DNA of 64,000 nt from Diadophis punctatus similis (lineage: Eukaryota; Chordata; Lepidosauria; Squamata; Dipsadidae): contig JALIGW010000016.1 of the NCBI GenBank assembly GCA_023053685.1, forward strand, positions 452,501 through 516,500. Direction: 5' to 3'. The notes under the pieces are model-generated. The model was not told the DNA's origin. It made no database searches and saw only the letters and a list, made by a program, of their open reading frames with translations. Positions within the stretch are counted from its first letter, which is position 1; each line of letters starts with the position of its first letter. The position numbers and the translations under genes are program-made. Below are positions 12,946-24,296 of this stretch, piece after piece.

Positions 12946-13351
12946 TACCTAACTGTGGGACATCTTAGGGACTAAATTCTTCAGACAGTATTTACAACGG
13001 ATCATGCAGGGAAGAAGGGAACACTCAGGGTTACATTTTTATGAAATGTCAAGGAGTTGTGGAGGCAAAGCTAATCCTTTTTTTGTTATGGAATAGTCTG
13101 CCTTGGAGGCATATCAGACACTCTCCTCATTGGTCTACCTCATTAAAAGAGTAAAAACTCCTTTATCCGAATGGGTAATTGAGATAAGGAGAGAAGTACT
13201 GTAAGGGTTAAATGGATGGGAGTTATTTTTGTAGTTAAATTGATTCATTCAAGCTCAAAGAGCACCAAGGACCCCAAAGTTGATTCTTTTTGATAAATAG
13301 TTTCCTGTGGTTTTACTGTAAACTATCAGGAGTTATTGGAGCCAAGTGGTA
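12943..13351. other. Nothing recognised
   Basis: The last bases, AAGTGGTATATAAAT, resemble a SINE 3' end leading into the microsatellite; the rest is unassigned. Confidence 0.45.
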
Positions 13352-13353
13352 TA

Positions 13354-13384
<31 letters not shown>

Positions 13385-13475
13385 AAAATAATAAATAAAT
13401 AAATAAAAATAAAAAATAAAAAATAAAAAATAAAAAATAAAAAATAAAAAATAAATAATAAAATAAATAATAAAA

Positions 13476-13542
<67 letters not shown>

Positions 13543-13545
13543 ATA
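13352..13545. repeat. (AAAT)n microsatellite with AAAAAT variants
   Basis: About 194 bp. Regular AAAT units flank a central block of AAAAAT and AATA variants, as in an old array with two younger expansions. The poly-(LFIY) open frames over it are artefacts. Confidence 0.97.
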
Positions 13546-13897
13546 GTTTTGGGGGCCCATTATTGTGTGTAATCCCAGCCCATGTGGTCAGAGGTAGGAG
13601 GGTAAGGATTCCTACAGTTGTATTTACTTCATTGAATATATAAATGCAGAAGGGAAATTGTTTGGATCCCATCCTTGTCAATTCATATAGGAAAACAGTA
13701 GATTTAAGCTTAACTGCCACATAGGCAGAAACAACAGCTTCAAGGTTGGAGAGAAGATCAGTGGGAGAGGGCATATAATTTGTATTTAGAAGAGTCCATT
13801 TGCATCTGTGGCACTGTCATTTTCAAAAAGGGCTTGATGATACATGAGACCCCTTTCAGGAAGAAGTCCCTCGGGAGTAGGGCGGCATAGAAGAACC
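13546..13897. other. Nothing recognised
   Basis: Unassigned; the end near 13880 (GGGCGGCATAGAAG) resembles an L2 or SINE 3' end. Confidence 0.4.
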
Positions 13898-13902
13898 AAT
13901 AA

Positions 13903-13985
<83 letters not shown>

Positions 13986-13992
13986 AAATAAA
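13898..13992. repeat. (AAAT)n microsatellite
   Basis: About 95 bp of nearly pure AAAT, directly after GGGCGGCATAGAAGAACC, which suggests the tail of a LINE or SINE. Confidence 0.96.
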
Positions 13993-14682
13993 CAAGCAGG
14001 GCTAGATGGACAAATAAACGATCCTTTTATAAGAAAGTCTGGTTTATTAGATATTATTTTTAGGTGGGCATACATAAGATGAATACCTGGGTCATGGTTG
14101 GATACGTGGCTAAAAAGTCATGTACTATGTTGTGGTTTATGTATTATGTAAATCAGACAATTATCAATCTATTCATCAAACCTTGGCTAAACAAACCGTT
14201 GCTTCATGCAACAAGTAGCCTAATCAAAGGCTGAAGGCTTTCATCTGCTTGTTCTACCAAGTCAATTTATTTAATCAATTTGCTCAATGCAATGGCATTC
14301 CCTGACACAGTGTGCTCATATCTAATAAGTGTCTTTTTCTGTTCTAAAAATAAACCGTTTAAAGATCATTGTCCGCTTAGTGAATCCGGCCTCTTACATT
14401 GCGCCATTGGCTTGTTAAGCTAGTTTGGCAGAAAACAGTCTCTTGCCAAAAATTCCAGCCGCAATAGAGCGAATTCCATTCTACCTTCCACACCTAGGTT
14501 TATGAATGAGATATTAACTCTGCAACATGTCAGGGATCACTTATTTGCAAATTATGCCAGGAGTAGATGCTCACTATCGGCTAGAAGAGTGTTTCTCATT
14601 TTTGTGAACTTTAAGATGTGTGGACTTCAATTCCCAGAATTCTCCAGTCAGCATGGGAGTTCACAAAGTTGAGAAAAAATTG
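13993..14682. other. Mostly unrecognised; decayed foldback near 14588-14680
   Basis: 14588-14680 resembles a decayed foldback hAT MITE (TTCAATTCCCAGAATTCT core). The rest is unassigned. Confidence 0.4.
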
Positions 14683-14690
14683 AACTAGAA

Positions 14691-14825
14691 CAGGGGTAGA
14701 CAAAGTTGGCTCTTCTATGACTCATGGACTTCAACTCCCAGACTTTCTGAGCCAATCATGCTAGCTCAGGAATTCTGGGAGTTGAAGTCCATGAGTCATA
14801 GAAGAGCCAACTTTGCCTACCCCTG
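14691..14825. mobile_element. Foldback hAT MITE, 135 bp
   Basis: Nearly perfect palindrome from CAGGGGTAGACAAAGTTGGC to its inverse, with the duplication AACTAGAA at 14683-14690 and 14826-14833. Same class as 30146-30280 and 45495-45600 (shared ACTTCAACTCCCAGA core). Confidence 0.9.
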
Positions 14826-15636
14826 AACTAGAATATAGCTTCTCTTCTGATGACAATCCCTGAAACGTCAACTCATGAATCATTCATTCTCTGAATACCG
14901 ATTGTAGGGATTTTCTTCTGCTTATTGGCAAAACTGCACCCATAGCGAGCAATGGGTTCTTACTTATGACCGCTGCATTCACTTAACAACCATTGCAAAA
15001 AATGTGGCAAAATCAGATCAGTCATGTGTTCAGGGGGGAAAAAATCAATGAGTTGGCAAAATCTTAATAAAAGAAAGGTTTTAACGTTTTTCTCTATGGC
15101 AAAATGTTACTAGTAGACTGGTTGAATTATTATTGAATTTGGACTCCACCCAGACGTCAGTCATTAAATAACATAATTTTGCCTTTTAAAATTAAACGGA
15201 AAATGACTTTTTCTGTGTCGGGAAAGATGTATTGACTCTGAGGCTGTGGACCGTAGATGAATTACAAACTACCTCATTGTATTCTAGACCAGTTAATTAT
15301 GCAGCTCCTCCCACACTGTGAGATTATAGGTCAATACATGTGCAAACTCAGGGGAAAAATGAGTTAAGTGCATAAACCATGGTTAACTTATCCATAGAGA
15401 AGGCTATAAAGTAAATCCTGTTACTCTAATACAGGGTTATTCTTGGGGTTGAAGGCTACAAATCTTAAAGTTGACAAGGTTGGACACTCCTATTATAATA
15501 GAAAAATGAATGGTTGAATCACAACATTAAAACAACCCTTGCAACACTTTACTGAAATGTAGATGTTTAGATGGGAGGAAATATATGTTTTTTTTCTGCA
15601 GCCTCTTTTTTCATTTTATAGTAACAATTCTTTAAA
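14826..15636. other. Mostly unrecognised; partial MITE at about 14950-15030
   Basis: 14950-15030 (TTCTTACTTATGACCGCTGC, CACTTAACAACCATTGC) looks like an internal scrap of the TAGTCCTCGAC-type MITE family. The rest is unassigned. Confidence 0.4.
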
Positions 15637-15638
15637 TA

Positions 15639-17165
15639 CCCTGTTTTCCCAAAAATAAGACCTATCTTGAAAATAAGAGCTAGAATGTTTTTATGAGTGA
15701 CCTAATATAAATCCCCCCCCAATAAGCCCTACGTAAGGGCCTGTACAGCTGACTGGCTGCCCATTCCGTCTGGTTGCTCGTGGTACTGCAGTCGTGAGGT
15801 GAGATGGGGTGGTGCTGAAGCTGCCCCATGAGCTCCGCACCGACTTACCTCAGGGTCCCCACAGCCAGGCCATCCATGCCCCGACACCTGCCTCATGGCA
15901 GCAGCACTGGCAGCCATGTGCAGCAAGAGCCCACATGGACACCAACCCACTTCTGTTTGCTGTGTGGTGTGTAGGTGCCATGGCCGCAAGGTGAGGCAGG
16001 TGTCAGGGCATGGATGCACTGGCTGTGGGGGCATTGAGGTAAGCTGGTGTGGGGCATGTGGGGCAGCTCCATCACCCTCTGCCAAGTGGCGGAGGCACTA
16101 CCACACCACGCAGCCTCTTGCCCCTCTGCGGGCAAGTAGAAGAAGCGGGCCTCCTGTACATGGGAAAAAATAAGACACCCCCCAAAATAAGCCCTAGTGC
16201 AGTGATGGCGAACCTTTTTCTGGTTGTGTGCCAAAAGTGTATGCACGCGTGCACAATAGCGTGCATGTGCCGGCACCCACAATGCAATGCATGGTCCACC
16301 TGCGCATGTGTGCACAACCCCCCATGCTCCCACACATGCACCCTGCGCATGTGCACATACTTGCGCATGCACAACCCACACATCCCCCAGCCCATTTTGG
16401 GCCTGGAAAGCCTCCTGCATGAAACTTTGCCAGCATGAACGGTCTGCTGCCACTGCTACTGCTGCTCCTCCTCCTGCCAGCCTCACACTCTGGGCAGTGT
16501 CCAGCATGGCCGTTCATGGCGGCAAGGGTTGGTGCAACCCTCTTCCACCACAAGGGAGCATGACCGCTTCCCATCCGGCAAACCTCTTACTGCTTACAGC
16601 GCTGTCCTCCGGTCCTCCTGGGGGGAGCTCGCCTCTCCGCCGGCGGCTTCTCTTCCTGGCTGCGAGGGGAGAGAGGGCACATTGGAACCCATCAGAGGAA
16701 AAGGAGCAGAGCTGCCAGCCATTCTAGAGCTTCCCTGTCTCCCCGCCCAAGCGGGCTTCTGCTGCGGCCCCAAGCCTCTGGTGGGGAGGGATAGAAGCCC
16801 CAGCCGGCTGTTCCTGCCCCCCCTTGCGCTTGGCGGTGGCCAGCTAGTCTTCTGGTTACTGGCATGCATGTGTATGCGACAATCAGCTGGCCGGCTGATC
16901 TTCCGGTTTCTGGCACTGCCACACGTGTGAAGGCCAGTTGCCCATTGTGCATTCATGCGCATCAGTAACCAGAAGACTAGCTGGCCAGTGCGCATGCGTG
17001 CATCGGAAACCCGGAAGAGGAATGGGCGACGCCGCACATGCCAGGCGACATTGATCTGTGTGCCACTTTGGGCACATGTGCCATAGGTTCGCCATCACGG
17101 CCCTAGTGCTTATTTTGGGGCCTAAAAGAAAATAAGACCCGGTCTTATTTTCGAGGAAACATGGG
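15639..17165. mobile_element. Tc1/mariner-type MITE (CCCTGTTTTCCCAAAAATAAGACC family)
   Basis: Left terminus at 15639 and inverted right terminus GGTCTTATTTTCGAGGAAAC ending at 17165, flanked by TA (15637-15638, 17166-17167). It is split by a hAT MITE at 16200-17100; without it about 620 bp remain. No transposase frame. Confidence 0.85.
16200..17100. mobile_element. hAT MITE inserted into the 15639-17165 MITE
   Basis: Ends CAGTGATGGCGAACCTTT and AGGTTCGCCATCACGG, with the perfect duplication CCCTAGTG at 16192-16199 and 17101-17108. CpG-rich interior. Related to 32303-32736. Confidence 0.92.
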
Positions 17166-17167
17166 TA

Positions 17168-17601
17168 TCTATTCATTACTTTGTTAAATTTCTAGTCTCC
17201 TTTTTTTCCAAAAGTTCAAGACAGAATATAGCACTTCCTCTTTCCATTCTTCCTGCAACAAAATCCCCATGGCTATTCTGGCATAAAAGACAATAATTGG
17301 CCCCAAAGCCATCAATAAGCTTCATGGCTCAGGAAGGACATGAACCCAGGGATCTTGTGTCCTAGTCCAACACTTTAAACAAAGCTTGATTTCCTTCCTA
17401 ACTGTAGCAGAACAGTGAAACTACAGTTAACTGATCACTAGAAGATATATTCTTCTGCTACTAATGCAAAGGCTATACAAGTGTCATCCAAGTTCCTTTA
17501 CTCTGGCTCCAAGGCCACCTAGCTCAGTCCAGATAGTTTGTGTGAGAGAAAGAGGATGAAAACAGCCCCTCCCTAATAGTTCTCAGAGTATATGGTAGAT
17601 G
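17168..17601. other. Nothing recognised
   Basis: AT-rich; no supported feature. Confidence 0.5.
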
Positions 17602-17609
17602 CACCTAGT

Positions 17610-17930
17610 CAGGGATGAAATGCTCCCGGTTCGGGCAGGCCGGTCAGTCGTCGTCGAGCCGATAGAGATGATGGCAATTGCAGCGCGAGCCTTCCCCCAC
17701 CCGCTTCCCCCACCCGCCTGGACGCCGCCATTTGGGTACTTTTATCCTCTGCGCATGCGCAAAGTGTTCTGTGCATGCACAGAGGGTAAAAGAACCCAAA
17801 TGGCAGTGTCCAGGCGGGCAGGGGAAGCGGGTGGGGGAAGGCTCGCGCTGCGATCGCTATCATCTCTATCGGCTCTATTGGCTCTACAACGACCGACTGG
17901 CCCGCCCGAACCGGGAGCATTTCGCCACTG
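17610..17930. mobile_element. Long foldback hAT MITE, 321 bp
   Basis: Near-perfect palindrome over its full length, from CAGGGATGAAATGCTCCCGG to its inverse. Duplication CACCTAGT at 17602-17609 and 17931-17938 is perfect. A 12-bp palindrome TGCGCATGCGCA lies at 17750-17761, near the fold centre. Confidence 0.92.
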
Positions 17931-18007
17931 CACCTAGTAGAATGCTTCAGTTGGCAAGATTCTTTTATAGGTTTGGAACAATAACAAATTCTGCTTGTAA
18001 GAAACAT

Positions 18008-18050
18008 TATATCTGCCCCCCAAACCAGCTTGGTTTGGGGGGCAGATATA
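18008..18050. repeat. Perfect 20-bp-stem hairpin
   Basis: 18008-18027 pairs exactly with 18031-18050 around a 3-nt loop (stem contains CTGCCCCCCAAACCA). No flanking duplication seen. Confidence 0.9.
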
Positions 18051-18059
18051 AGGAGAGAC

Positions 18060-18305
18060 AATCAGTCAGATAGCTTAGTCTCATGCCATTAAGAGTTTTA
18101 AAGGTTCAAACCAGAATCTTGCATTGGATCCAGAAGCAAATTGACAACCAATCCAGGTCATGGAACAGAGTGTGATATGTACTGTTTTGGGAGCACACAT
18201 AACTCTCTGCAACCACTACTTTATGCACCAGTTGGAGCTTCTGGATGCTCTTCAAGGCACTATAAAGAGACTCCCTACATAGAATTGCATTTACAACTAG
18301 AGTAG
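18060..18305 (-). mobile_element. L2 LINE fragment, decayed, minus strand
   Basis: The plus strand carries the antisense of L2: TTTTAAAGGTTCAAACCAGA, TTGCATTGGATCCAGAAG, GCACCAGTTGGAGCTTCTGG, parallel to 11930-12110. Confidence 0.7.
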
Positions 18306-18334
18306 CTGTAGTACAGATTAGGCAAAACCTGGCT

Positions 18335-18986
18335 TAAAAACAGTATCTGTGAGAGGGACCTTGGAGTCCTACTGTACGATCAGTAGGTGCGGCAGCAGTC
18401 AAAAAAGCTAATACAATCCTTGGTTGTTTAAATAGAGGCATAGAATCAAAATCACATGAAGTATTAGTACTGCTTTATAAATTCTTAGTAAGATCACACC
18501 TTGAATACTGTATCCAGTTTTGGGCATCACATTACAAAAAATGTGCTGAGACTTTGGAACAAGCAGCTAAGACGATTAAGGGCCTGTACACAAAAACATA
18601 TGAAGAACGGTTGCAGGAATTGGATATGACAAAACTAGAGAAAAGAAGGACTAGAGGGGACATGATAGCAGTATTCCAGTATTTGAGAGGCTGCCACAAA
18701 GAGGAGGGGATCAACTTATTTTCCAAAGCACCAGAGGGTAGGACAAGAAACAATGAATGGAAACCAATCAAGGAGAGAAGCAACCTGGAATTAAGGAGAA
18801 ACTTCCTAACAGTGAGGACGATTAACTAGTGGAACAGCTTGCCTTCAGAAGTTGTAGATGGTTCATCACTGGAGGTTTTTAAGAAAAGACTGGACAGCCA
18901 CCTATCTGAAATGGTATAGGGTCTACTCCTTGAGCAGGGGGTTGGACTAGAAGACCTCCAAGGACCCTTCCAGCTGATTAACACAA
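18335..18986 (+). mobile_element. CR1 LINE 3' end
   Basis: The frame 18554-18829 encodes the CR1 C-terminal region (YEERLQELDMTKLEKRRTRG, MIAVFQYLRGC, RRNFLTVR). It ends with the CR1 3' untranslated consensus (GGGTTGGACTAGAAGACCTC, CCTTCCAGCTG). 5'-truncated. Confidence 0.88.
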
Positions 18987-19035
18987 TAAATGGGTCAGGT
19001 CAAAGCTTTTTATAGCCAGGGCGTCTGCATAAGGG

Positions 19036-19090
19036 GAGAGTCAAAAAGTCAATTTGTGACAGCACAAATACTGACTTTTTTGACCCCTCT
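19036..19090. repeat. Short imperfect inverted repeat
   Basis: GAGTCAAAAAGTCAATTTGTG and CACAAATACTGACTTTTTTG face each other around ACAG. Possibly a small foldback MITE; the edges are unclear. Confidence 0.55.
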
Positions 19091-19205
19091 ATCCCCCACT
19101 TACACCACCACCCCAATGTGGATGCCTCTAGTTTACAACCTAAAATTATGGGACAGAATGGAGCCATGCAATTAACCCTCCTGAATTTCATTTTAAATAT
19201 AGACT

Positions 19206-19208
<3 letters not shown>

Positions 19209-19296
<88 letters not shown>
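19209..19296. repeat. (AT)44 microsatellite
   Basis: 88 bp of uninterrupted AT. Confidence 0.98.
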
Positions 19297-19298
<2 letters not shown>

Positions 19299-19682
19299 TG
19301 TGGAAGACTTTTAGAAGGAAGGAAAATGTCATAAATACAGCTCCTTAATCTTCTTGTTCTTCTGCAGAATACTGCCTTAAATGCCATTTTCTATTGTCTT
19401 CCTTTGTAAGGCTGCTTCCTTTGTATATATTTAGTAAGGCAAATAACAGCTCTTTATTTTTTTTCCTCTGATTTACGTTTAAAGATCATATGAATCACTT
19501 GTTAATGTTTGACAGCATGTAATAATAGAAACTTCATAAAGTTTGGTGAATGGGTATGAGTACAACCACATTCCACTATAATGGGTAAATGTTGTGGCTC
19601 AAGAGACCTGTTGGCCCTATCACAACTAAGAACTGGTTGGACCAGATTAGGGCTGTGTCATATGATAGCTCTTCCCTTCTGA

Positions 19683-19781
19683 CCAATCATATACCATTGT
19701 CCCTTGGGTGCCTTGGGCACTTTAAAAAAGTGACTGGGGGGTGTTGGCACAGCAAATTGTTTGGTTTCAGAGTGAAGGAAG
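19683..19781 (+). promoter_or_regulatory. Candidate promoter and non-coding first exon (weak)
   Basis: CCAAT at 19683-19687, a TATA-like TTTAAAAAAG at 19721-19730, then about 50 nt that could be a first exon, ending AAG before the donor GTGAGT at 19782. About 2.2 kb of sequence with no recognised repeat follows. UPK1B needs an upstream non-coding exon, so this is offered as a candidate only. Such motifs also occur by chance. Confidence 0.2.
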
Positions 19782-19791
19782 GTGAGTAAAC

Positions 19792-22043
19792 GTATCTTAG
19801 GTCTCTAGCTTACTTGTGCTTGAGTTTGATCTAAAGTGTCTTTTTCTATTGTTAAATCTAAAACATTTATAACGTTAGTATGTATTAACATCTAACACAA
19901 ATGAGATTAAAACAAAATTTGTCACTGAGTTGCTTCTGTTTGATCATGCTAGCTAAATAGAAAACCCTTAAATTACTTACATACCTTACAGTTTAATCTA
20001 AATGTGGGGTATTGCTTTAAGCTTTTTATTTTTATGTTTCTGAGAAGAAACAAATTATTATGCCAATGGTAATAACCTACCTTTCAGCTATTGCTGCTTA
20101 ATATAGGCAAGGAAACCTTGTAGAAAGCAAGTGAAAATATTGTAAGCCTTCTCACTGTTTGGAGCAAACAGTTCCTTTTTATTCAGGAAAAGTTAACAGA
20201 AAGTGATACCTGTAAGTGGACGTTGTAGCTTTATACCTAATTCAAGTTTTTTTACAGATGGTTTCAGTTTTTTCCTTGCTGAGTTATATGGAATGGAGTA
20301 GCTGACAAAGCACCATTTTGGTCTGGTATCAGTTTGAAAAATTAATGTGTTGTGTTCTGTACATTCTTCCAAATTCTGTGAGCTATCTATAATTCTTTTG
20401 AACCATCCCTTATTCAATCTCTGATACTGTATTTATGCTCAGATCCAGAGTTGAATCCTTAATATATCTATTAAACTTGATCTTACTTGGAAGTCTTACT
20501 CGGTTTAGTGAAGCTTGTTTCTGAATAGGTATAGAATAAATTGCAAGCGAGTAAAATGTTTTGCATCACAAGCTTGCCCTTCGCATAAATGGCTAGTATC
20601 TATCTGTATGCTACTAAAACTGTCTATTTGTAATCTTCAATGGGGCGAAATGGTGCATCACAAGGTAACAATTTTTGAACCAAGGTTACCTCAAATGGGC
20701 TAACTTGAAGAAAGTGTCCTAAGTTTGGAGCCTGTTACTCTTATGGAATTGAAGTTTCAACAATCTTCAGATCAGTTGTATTGGTCAAGTGATGGTGAGT
20801 GCATGATTTGATCATGATTCCTGATGCTCCCTGCCGGCTTCCCACAAGCGAAGTCAATGGATAAGCTGGCAGGAAGTCAAAGGTTGCTCCTCCTCCTCCT
20901 GCTTTTTTGCCTGCCCATGGTCATTCTGTTTATCAGTTTAGGTAAGGAAATATCACTGAAATCATGATCCAGTGGGTCATAGGTTGTATAGCTTTTTAAA
21001 AAGTTTGATTTAACTGTCACAAGCTCCTTGTCTAGAGATTTAATTCTTACATAATAGCATAGTTTGTATGACTTACACAATTAACAGTTGGGCAAAGACA
21101 ATTTAAGTCAGAATTTCCTCAGCTATTTAGAATCTCGATGTAAGATAAGATTGAAAACACTCCTAGTTATATTTGCAAATATTAAGATTTCACGTATTTA
21201 TCAACTCTTTTTTTAAAGTGCCTTTTTTCTTCTTCAAGGCACTGAACTGGATCTTGGCTTTGTTCAGTTCATTATTATGGTCAGTAATTTAAATAATATG
21301 ACAAAATATAACTGATAACAAATAAATTTTCAGTCAAAAATATAAAATTAAACACTTGAAGGAAAAAGGATACCGAGTCAACTGACGTTCTTAATTTATT
21401 TGCTTTTATGTAAATTCATTGAAATCTAATGATGGTTTTATCTGGATACAATCTAGATTTTCCAATGCATCTCACTTCTTTAATATAAGGATAATGTGAT
21501 CATTATCTTAAATTTGGCATACATTACCATTTGCAGTCCATGACAACAAACCCAAAACTGTCAAAACAGTTGCTGGCAGATAAGATGACATCTTAAATCT
21601 ATGTTGTCAATAGTGTTAATATTATATAATAGCCATGTTTGTCAGCGTGATTGATGTTTTTATTGTACAAGGAACAAAATAAAAAATCAAATTCCTTTTT
21701 GTTTATTCTGTAAAAAGCTGTAATGGTAACAAATTCAATGAAAGGACATTTTTTAAAAAAGAGGCTAAATATGCTTTGAATATCATCTCATCAAACAGTG
21801 TAGATGGCGCTGATGATTTTATATGTTTGAAATGTCATCAGTAAAACCTTTTCCAATATGATACTCCCCAGATATGGGTTGGAAGTCACAGGTCCCAGAA
21901 CTTTCAGTCAAACATTGACCATGTTCAGTGGGAATCATGAGAGTTTCTAATGTATTTTGTGTATTTGTATATTAAAATTTGAAAAAAAAACCCACTATAA
22001 TTATCCATAACTGTAGTGTACCAAGTATGGTGAGCTTATGAAG
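19792..22043. other. About 2.2 kb with no recognised repeat
   Basis: AT-rich and free of repeats I recognise, except a weak foldback around 20835-20880 (CCTGCCGGCTTCCCAC facing AAGCTGGCAGGAAG) and a decayed foldback near 21855-21945. No coding exon seen. Confidence 0.5.
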
Positions 22044-22051
22044 CTTTAGGG

Positions 22052-22338
22052 CAGCGGTTCCCAACCTGGGGGTCGGGACCCCTTTGGGGGTCGAACAACC
22101 ATTTCCCAGGGGTCGCCCCAGCATCCTCAAGCCTGGCCATATCGCGCCCCACAACCCGCGCCCACCCCACGCCCCACCCCGCTGCTGCCATTTGGGTTTT
22201 TTACTGTCTGTGCATGCGCAGCACGCTTTGCGCATACGCAGAGGGTAAAAGGACCCAAATGGCGGCGGCAGGGTGGGTCACAGTGGGGGTGCGGGGGCGG
22301 GGCACGGGTCGCGGCATTAGGAAGGTTGGGAACCACTG
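22052..22338. mobile_element. hAT MITE (CAGCGGTTCCCAACC family)
   Basis: Ends CAGCGGTTCCCAACCTGGGG and AGGTTGGGAACCACTG; flanks CTTTAGGG (22044-22051) and TTTTAGGG (22339-22346), 7 of 8 match. CpG-rich interior with TGCATGCGCAG. Confidence 0.9.
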
Positions 22339-22346
22339 TTTTAGGG

Positions 22347-23274
22347 CAAAACGTTTTCCGCTACAAGATGACAAATAAGTAAAAAGCAGCATAGTTTCAA
22401 TGGAAAAGAGGTTTGTTTCCAATGACATGAATTAGATTCAGGGCATGTCACTACAGATCTGTGTAATGTCAATGTGGGATTTGAGAATACATTGCATTTG
22501 TTTGACTATGCTTGGATGCTTCTCAATTGGGAAATTGTTCTAGCATCTGGTATCAGCTCCCTTTCTAAACACTGATGAGTAACCAACTGATACTTACACT
22601 TAACAGCCACTGTTTATGATTTTTTTTTTGATTGACAATCTTGCTGAACTTGAGCAGGAAGTTCCAAAATATAAATATGGGCAATGCTTATACCCTTACT
22701 ATGAGACAGGATAGTCAAGGACTGATTAAGCATATCCCATTGCTAAGAGTAAATTGCATTCATATATACACATTCACTTGGAGTCACGATCAATGAATAT
22801 AGTGCAGCTTGTTGTAGCTAAGTAAATACAAGAGACTAAGAAAGATCAGGGGAAGAAGTTTTTAAAAGAGCTGCATTTATCTTCCTCCAGATATTTATTA
22901 ATAAAAAGCACTGAGAAGTTATGGACTGTTCTGGTCTGAGCAACCCTATAGATTTCATTTATAGATTTCTACATTCTGTGCCTCAGTATATTTTCTTTAG
23001 GACATTATGTCTGGACTTGTCCCATACACGCAGATAAATAGAGAGAGATATATCAATACTATCCATTCTTATAAAGTGTAATAAATCTGGGATTGTTATT
23101 TTGTTAAATGTTATAGGCTGGTAAGCACGCTTAGAATTTTAAGCGCTAGTTATAAATTGACTGCTATGATGGGCATAACCAGTTACAAGACTGCCTTACA
23201 AGTACTACATGGTCCATTTTCCTGGCTGTTGGTAGCAGAGCAGTCAGTACTGGCACAGGGCTAAGGTGAAATAC
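22347..23274. other. Nothing recognised
   Basis: AT-rich intergenic sequence; no supported feature. Confidence 0.5.
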
Positions 23275-23282
23275 ATCTGATC

Positions 23283-23693
23283 CAGGGGTGGCTTCCACTT
23301 ACCTTCGCCACCGATTCACATCATGATATTTTGCACGTGTGCGCGAGCGGAGCAAACACATACGCATGCATCCCCTCGTGCAATTCTGCTTCCGCGCATG
23401 CTCAGTAGCTATAATCAGCCCGAAACACAGCTGAGGAGCTGATCAGCTGTGCTTCCGGCGAAGGAATAAAGGTAAGTATAAACCTGGGGGTGGGTGGGAG
23501 GGCCCTTTTTCAAGCAGCAGCAGAGGAAAAAACTTCCAAATAGTAAAAAATTTGGAAAAAGTTCCATAAAAAAAGATGGCGGCGCCCACGGACCGGCACC
23601 GACCAAACAGGCTCCATGATGCCATCGTGACGTCACCAGCGGGTTGCTACCAGTTCGGGCAATCCGGGTGGAACCAGGAGGAACCCACCCCTG
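23283..23693. mobile_element. hAT MITE, GC-rich snake family
   Basis: Ends CAGGGGTGGCTTCC and GAACCCACCCCTG; flanks ATCTGATC (23275-23282) and ATCTGATG (23694-23701). The interior AAGATGGCGGCGCCCACGGA is shared with the 48333-48688 copy. Confidence 0.88.
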
Positions 23694-23701
23694 ATCTGAT
23701 G

Positions 23702-24294
23702 GGCTTATGGCCAGTAGCCACTGGTGAAATTGTAGTAACTCTATTGGCTGAGGAACTCTGAGGAAGAAAGCAATAGCACATAATTCTTCACAAATGGCAT
23801 TAAAATCCATGCAAAGAAGCTCACCAGGAAATAGTGTCATGTTGCTTTTGAAGGTGAGGGCCCCAGGTCTGGAGGTAACTATTTGGCTACAAAGAAGAAC
23901 AAAGAGCATTCTGAAGTAGGTCTAGGCAGTATGAACAATTGCCTCAAAGCCTTTGGAAAATCAAGATGCTGATTGTAGACAGAATTGGTGGGGAAAGCTT
24001 AGAGCTGATTGAAACATTTTAGGATGGAAACATGAAATGATTGCAAGAAAAGCTGGATTTTGTTAAAGTTGAAATGACATGGATTAGGAAAGGGATTCTA
24101 TGAGTAACTGAACTAAAATAGACAGATATGGGACATTTTTAATCAGACAAATTTAAAATGTTTTATTCTGGAAGTGAACCCCAAATTTAAAAATGGAGTG
24201 TAATTTCTATCAACTTTCAAGGATGGCCACTCAGTTTCTGGAGTATATGCATCATCAATGGAAGAAGAAATAGATGAAAAATTATATGGAAAAT
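23702..24294. other. Mostly unrecognised; possible RTE remnant at the end
   Basis: 24180-24294 (TTTCAAGGATGGCCACTC onward) may begin the RTE-like remnant that resumes after the MITE. The rest is unassigned. Confidence 0.35.
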
Positions 24295-24296
24295 TA

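Noticed and set aside
13313..14075. Long minus-strand frames rich in LFIY
   Set aside because: They are translations of (AAAT)n microsatellites; no real protein.
15893..16727. Overlapping His/Pro/Cys-rich frames of 100-200 aa on both strands
   Set aside because: CpG-rich MITE interior with few stops; frames on both strands, no motif, and they cross MITE boundaries.
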